A stretch of 64,000 nt of DNA. Source: Lateolabrax maculatus. Taxonomy: Eukaryota > Chordata > Actinopteri > Acropomatiformes > Lateolabracidae. Below are positions 60,021-64,000 of this stretch, in pieces (the stretch's first letter is position 1; each line of letters starts with the position of its first letter). The position numbers and the translations under genes were made by a program. The notes beneath the pieces were generated by a model. It ran no database searches. It saw only the letters and a program-made list of their open reading frames with translations, and was not told where the DNA came from. Where the stretch lies: assembly GCA_031216445.1 (NCBI GenBank), contig CM062206.1:25945501-26009500 (forward strand), in the 5' to 3' direction.

Positions 60021-60179
60021 TAACTGCTGGCTGCAAATAATGTTTTAACTGATATCGTTTTAACCCCATCTGCGCTCCAATCACTCAGGCACGTGAAGGG
60101 ATTGTTGTGTTTAAATGTGACAAGTCTACTTCCAATAATAGAGAATCAGAATCTGCTTCTCAGACTGATATTTTGTAAT

Positions 60180-61402
60180 TAATGAGTCATAGCTAATGAA
60201 TACAACACTAGACAGTGTTGTGTCACTCGATGGTTCAAATATTTTCAGATGTGACAGAAAACGACGGGGAGGTGGGGTAGCTGTTTATGTTACATCAAAT
60301 CTCACTGTGACTGTATTAATCACCACATCTGTTCCATATCAGTTTAAATGTTTGGTTCTAGATGTTCATGCAGGGCGTACCAACTGCACTGTGGTGGGGG
60401 CTTCTCGTCCCCCTAATGCTCTCCCCTGTGCTATTGTCAATCTGTCCATGTTACTTGGTTGTTTGTCAAATCAGAATTATTGGTCATGGGAGACTTAAAC
60501 CTTGATTGGCTATCAAGAACTTTTGAAGATGTTTAGGTGGTGTGCGGAAATGTAAATCTCACACAGTTAGTCTCTGAACCTACATGGCCCAATAGAAAGA
60601 GCCTAGAAAAATCTACCCTGATTGATGTCATCCTAACAAACAGTCTGCATAAGTATTATCAGCTGAGCTTTCCCGCAGGACATCAGGGGTCATTTCCCCG
60701 TCGCTTGCATCAGGGATGAAAGGACTATCAAAGCTATGTCTCATTTTATGACCAAAATAAGTAATAATTTCAAATCTTCCAGAGGCCAGGATTTGTACAT
60801 GATTTACTGTTAAGTGGCCTAAACTGTGTTGCCTAGGCTACATCCCTGAGCCAGATTTAGCACTTATGTATTTCTCTACAGCCTTTAAATCTATTTTAAA
60901 TAAGATTTCCCTCTTAAGAGATGTACGGAAAAAAAATGATCAAATCCGTGGTTCTCAAATGATCTATCTAACGAAATGTACAACAGAAACAAGGCATGGC
61001 AACGGGCCAAATAAACTGACTCAGTCATTGTGATTGGAAGCATTTTAGACGATGGAGAGATAAATGCTCTGCCTTAATAATGAAAACAAAATCTAATTAT
61101 TTTATTACCTCATCAACCAATAACTGAACACAACCCCACACATTTTGGAAAACAGTGAACTCGCTGGAATCCTCTTCTGCTCCATCTTTCCCCCAATGCG
61201 TCTCCTCCGTTGATGGTCTGGTTTTTGATAAACAAGAAATGGCCAATATCTTTAATCGCCATTTCATTTTCACTAATTGCAAAACCAGTAGCTCAAATTT
61301 TAATCTCTCATTTCTTACTGTGACTATCCCGAATGCTTGGAAAGCTGCACGTTTTACTGCTACTCAAAGGGGGTGAAGTAAATAATTATCGACAAATCTA
61401 CA
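60180..61402 (+). pseudogene. LINE relic with endonuclease domain and start of reverse transcriptase
   Basis: Plus-strand fragments, in order: a piece of the apurinic-type endonuclease (NTTLDSVVSLDG, NIFRCDRKRRGGGVAVYVTS, at 60196-60300), a short break, then LTQLVSEPTWPNRKS and STLIDVILTNS (60555-60650), which precede the catalytic His block of the endonuclease. After a linker region comes SVDGLVFDKQEMANIFNRHF (61207-61270) and IPNAWKAARFTA (61329-61362), where the reverse transcriptase domain should begin. It then stops at about 61402. The frame is broken several times, and polymerase motifs are absent. The order is that of a L2/CR1-like LINE but of a different family from the one at 26898-30180. 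Confidence 0.78.
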
Positions 61403-61628
61403 AAAATTATAAAAATCATGGATGAAAATTAATGTAATCAAAAACGAGTTAGTTACAGAGCAGAAAGCAAAAGTTGATTAATTGATTAGTAGATTGGCAG
61501 AAAAAATGTATTGATTCAGTTATTTGTAGGCAAAAATACCAAACTTTCTCGAGTTCTAGCTTCTTAGAGGACAAAAGATTTGCTGCTGAGTGTCTGTCAA
61601 GACATTTGAATACGTCACTTGGACTGGA

Positions 61629-62501
61629 TGTCATGATTTGTTCCTATTGTTACATTCTAGTCCCAGCTATCTGTGTCACTGTTTTTCCCTGTCTCCACTT
61701 CTGCTCACTGTGGGCCATGGACTCTTTCTCTGTTCCCCTGACCTGCCATCCCCTAACCTTCCACCAGATGCCCTATGACTTTCTTTCCTTTCCCCAACAC
61801 CTAACTTCCCCACCCATTTACACACCTGTCTCCACTCCTCTCTCCAAATAGGGTTATTCCTAACTCAGTCTGCCATGTGTGAGGACTCTATTGGATATCA
61901 GATCCAAACAAGGAAAGACGTCAACCATTGCTGTCCTAGCAACAGCATTGCCTCTGTACAGTCTCTCTTATTCAGCGTCAACAACCAGGCGCCAGCCTGT
62001 TGTGTCTAAACCTGAAAACAGAAGATATCTAGCAGACCTTGGTCTACCAGATGCCAGAGCCAACTCGGCCTTGTCTGGCACACAGAGTGAGACAGGCGAA
62101 CAGAGACAGGCAGTTGACCTGACCTGTGAAGCCCTGTCTTAAGTTACCTTTAACCTACAAGAGGGAAGTTTAACATACAAGAAGGAAAATTCCTTCACAC
62201 TGTTCACGCACCTGCCTCTGATCACTAATCAGTCAGTTATATATACCGGCCCACTTTCTTTGTTTAGTTGTCAGATCCTTGTTTCTATGTTTCTGTGTTG
62301 GTTCTGGAGACCCTGCTACCTGATAATTCACCAGCCTAAACTGGACTTATCTTTTGTCATTTTGGATTTTCTGTTTGCCTCATCAACCAGTAAGTTTTTG
62401 TGTTACTATTTTTGGAATAAACTCTTTATACCATACCTGCCGGTCTCCTCTCCTCTCTGCGATTGGGTCCTACTCCAGCCAACTCACTACTCCCCATGAC
62501 A
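61629..62501 (+). mobile_element. LTR of a Ty3/gypsy-like retrotransposon (873 bp)
   Basis: The block begins TGTCATGATTTG and ends CTCCCCATGACA. The terminal TGTCATG and CATGACA are exact inverted 7-mers with the TG...CA signature of LTRs. It has a TATATATA box at about 62237-62245, a CACCTGCCTC promoter-proximal cluster, and an AATAAA signal at 62416-62421, in the right order for U3-R-U5. Immediately downstream lies GACTGATCTGACCAAGA and an ATG opening a gag-like reading frame starting MDPAG. No second LTR is in the window, so the element is partial, extends beyond, or has lost its 3' half. The gypsy assignment is from the look of the LTR and leader. Confidence 0.65.
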
Positions 62502-62518
62502 GACTGATCTGACCAAGA

Positions 62519-62617
62519 ATGGACCCAGCAGGGAATTATTCTCTCAAAGAGGATCTGTATGAATTGTATTTATGTACACGTGGAATGGAAAAGAGCCCCC
62601 AACAGAGAGTAGGCTGA
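62519..62617 (+). pseudogene. Gag-like start, 32 codons
   Basis: ATG at 62519 opens MDPAGNYSLKEDLYELYL and further to a TGA at 62615-62617. Short MDPAG-type starts directly after the leader are common in fish gypsy-like elements. The early stop shows that the gag gene is dead or that an internal deletion has joined unrelated sequence. Confidence 0.45.
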
Positions 62618-62853
62618 GGAGTTCCCTGCCTGGCTGGTTAAAAAACTTCCTGGAGACTCTGGTTTACCAGCCAACACCAAAGTCTGCTTCTCAGCCCGAG
62701 TCCCATCCCATTTCTCTGTCTGCACCTCAGCCGTTTCTCTTCCAGCCCTCTGGCCTGTTTCTGTGCCTGCACTCCAGTCTGCTTCTCTGCCAGCACCACA
62801 GTCTATTAAGCTCAGGTTTCTGATTCTGCAGCCCACCTGCTTCTGAGCCGATT

Positions 62854-63190
62854 CCAGCCCCTGACCCATTCTGGGGTACCCGCCTGGCCCTGGGAGGTCC
62901 TCGAAGCCTCCAGACTCACAGGCCCCGGGGAAGGAAACCCAGAACCAGTTCTGTTGTTTTAGCGATGGGGATTCCGGCCGACGTCTCTCCTGTTCCTGTG
63001 TTGCCTGCACTCCAGCCTGTTCCTCTGGCTGCCCCTCAGTCCGTTCCAGCCCCTAACCCATTTCTGGGAACCCGCCTGGCCCTGGGAGGTCCTTGTAGCC
63101 ACCAGACTGTCAGGCTTTGGGGAAGGAAACCCAGAGGTCATTTTGTTCCGGCATCAGGGGGTCCCGGCTGACACCTGTCCTGTTCCTGAG
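62854..63190 (+). repeat. GC-rich direct repeat (about 147-bp unit, twice)
   Basis: 62854-63000 and 63046-63190 share CCAGCCCCT(G/A)ACCCAT, ACCCGCCTGGCCCTGGGAGG, CCTC/CCTTG, AGGAAACCCAGA, and TGTTCCTG at an offset of about 190-192 bp. Read in frame the unit is proline-rich. Similar repeat-containing stretches occur in the variable region of fish LTR elements, so it may belong to the element at 61629. Confidence 0.7.
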
Positions 63191-64000
63191 TTGGCTGCCC
63201 CGGCTGACATCTCTCCTGCTCCTAGGTTGGGGGTCTTAGCCGGCGTGGTGTGTGTTCCCGGGTTGGCCGTCCTGGAGTAGGCAGCACCCGCTGTGGCTTC
63301 ACCGCTGTGGCTCTACCCCGGAATCGGCAGCACCTCCTGAGTTTCTGGAGTTTTCTGCTGCCCCAGCGGCCAATCCCCCTGAGGTTCGCTGCTTCTGCCT
63401 CTCTGGAAGGAGATTTATGTCTAATAGAATATGTCTACAATTAATTCTCATATCATTAAACATTATTAAGTAGCACTCACCGTGTGTAGTTTTGTACTCC
63501 CTATATTCAAGGCCCCAGTCGCCGTTGTCATCCCCCCGGGACAATGCTGGCTCACACAGTGCAATGAGGTTAGAAGAAGATATGGTGGTGAGGGAGTGCC
63601 AGCAGCTAGGTGCACCAGGTGTGGCATTCAGTTATAAGTAACCTCACCCCAAGGGATTGTGGGATCACATGACTGTGTTTCTGACAAACAGCACCCCCCC
63701 CTCTGCTGTGTTTATGTGTGTGCTGATGCAACATGCTGCAAACGCTTATGCCAACTTGCGCTCGGACGCCGAGCAAGGACTCCTTAGCCCTTTGAAGCAC
63801 ATCTTCGGGGATTTTTGGAAAGGTGGTTGTTTAAGGGCAGGGAGCTGTTTGGTGTTATGGGGGAGGGGGGTGGTGAGTGAATGAAGGGAAGCTCAGGGAT
63901 CAGAAGTGATTATGTCTGGTGTTATCAGACCTGCGAGCTGCCTTGCCAAAGCTTACATCATGGTCTTAATGATGGCGATGAGGAGTACAGGAGAGAGTTT
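63191..64000. other. Unassigned DNA
   Basis: GC-rich start (continuing the repeat region to about 63400), then AT-rich sequence. No gene recognised. A C run (CACCCCCCCCTC) lies at about 63692-63703. Confidence 0.45.

Noticed and set aside
62570..63010. 146-codon minus-strand frame
   Set aside because: Antisense to the GC-rich direct-repeat region after the LTR. The open frame follows from composition.
1..64000. CRISPR array, bacterial operons or phage genes
   Set aside because: No regularly spaced repeats with unique spacers and no prokaryotic gene organisation; all recognised elements are eukaryotic transposons.

Overview
The window looks like gene-poor nuclear DNA from a ray-finned fish, most likely a percomorph teleost. 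The evidence is its repeat content: a full-length Tc1-type transposon with long inverted repeats, three copies of an L2-clade LINE ending in TTGAC tandem repeats, tRNA-derived SINEs of the kind seen in teleosts, RTE-like and other LINE relics, a Ty3/gypsy-like LTR, small inverted-repeat (MITE-like) elements, and many GT/CA microsatellites. The base composition is AT-rich. I could not identify any complete host protein-coding gene, tRNA, rRNA or CRISPR array. The naming of teleost families rests on recognition, not on a database search.

Layout. 0-11 kb: an old RTE-like LINE relic on the minus strand near 1.0-1.45 kb, one copy of a 'GTTAGCATG' repeat (3.2-3.7 kb), otherwise unassigned DNA with one short membrane-peptide-like ORF (6.07-6.31 kb, minus) and a hAT-like MITE with matching 8-bp flanks (10.75-10.99 kb). 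11-17.9 kb: a truncated tRNA-SINE, two further repeat families, an inverted-repeat element and microsatellites. 17.95-19.44 kb: a Tc1-type transposon with TA duplications and a broken transposase. 20.7-21.7 kb: a minus-strand LINE relic. 23.5-25.4 kb: another inverted-repeat element and a second Tc1-like fragment.

26.9-30.2 kb holds the main coding feature, an L2 LINE copy. Its reverse transcriptase region is still open for 642 codons, while the endonuclease/linker part upstream has six in-frame stops. A heavily 5'-truncated third copy lies at 45.6-46.3 kb, and a second, frameshifted and internally deleted copy at 51.35-53.56 kb. All three are on the plus strand. Between them, 30-51 kb is mostly unique-looking DNA with a minus-strand tRNA-SINE (36.66-36.92 kb), hairpins, and segments around 31.7, 42.3-42.8, 44.2, 46.6-47.7, 48.9-49.3 and 50.2-50.5 kb that resemble vertebrate conserved noncoding DNA in texture (inference only).

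53.5-64 kb is repeat-rich again: a MITE, a LINE relic, a 156-bp sequence present twice 2.2 kb apart, a LINE 3' tail, an endonuclease-bearing LINE relic, and an LTR with 7-bp TGTCATG/CATGACA ends followed by a short broken gag-like start and a GC-rich direct repeat. No functional host pathway can be built from this window. The genes present are selfish elements, nearly all decayed. The SINE and L2 elements share a short 3' tail motif, consistent with SINE mobilisation by L2-type machinery.
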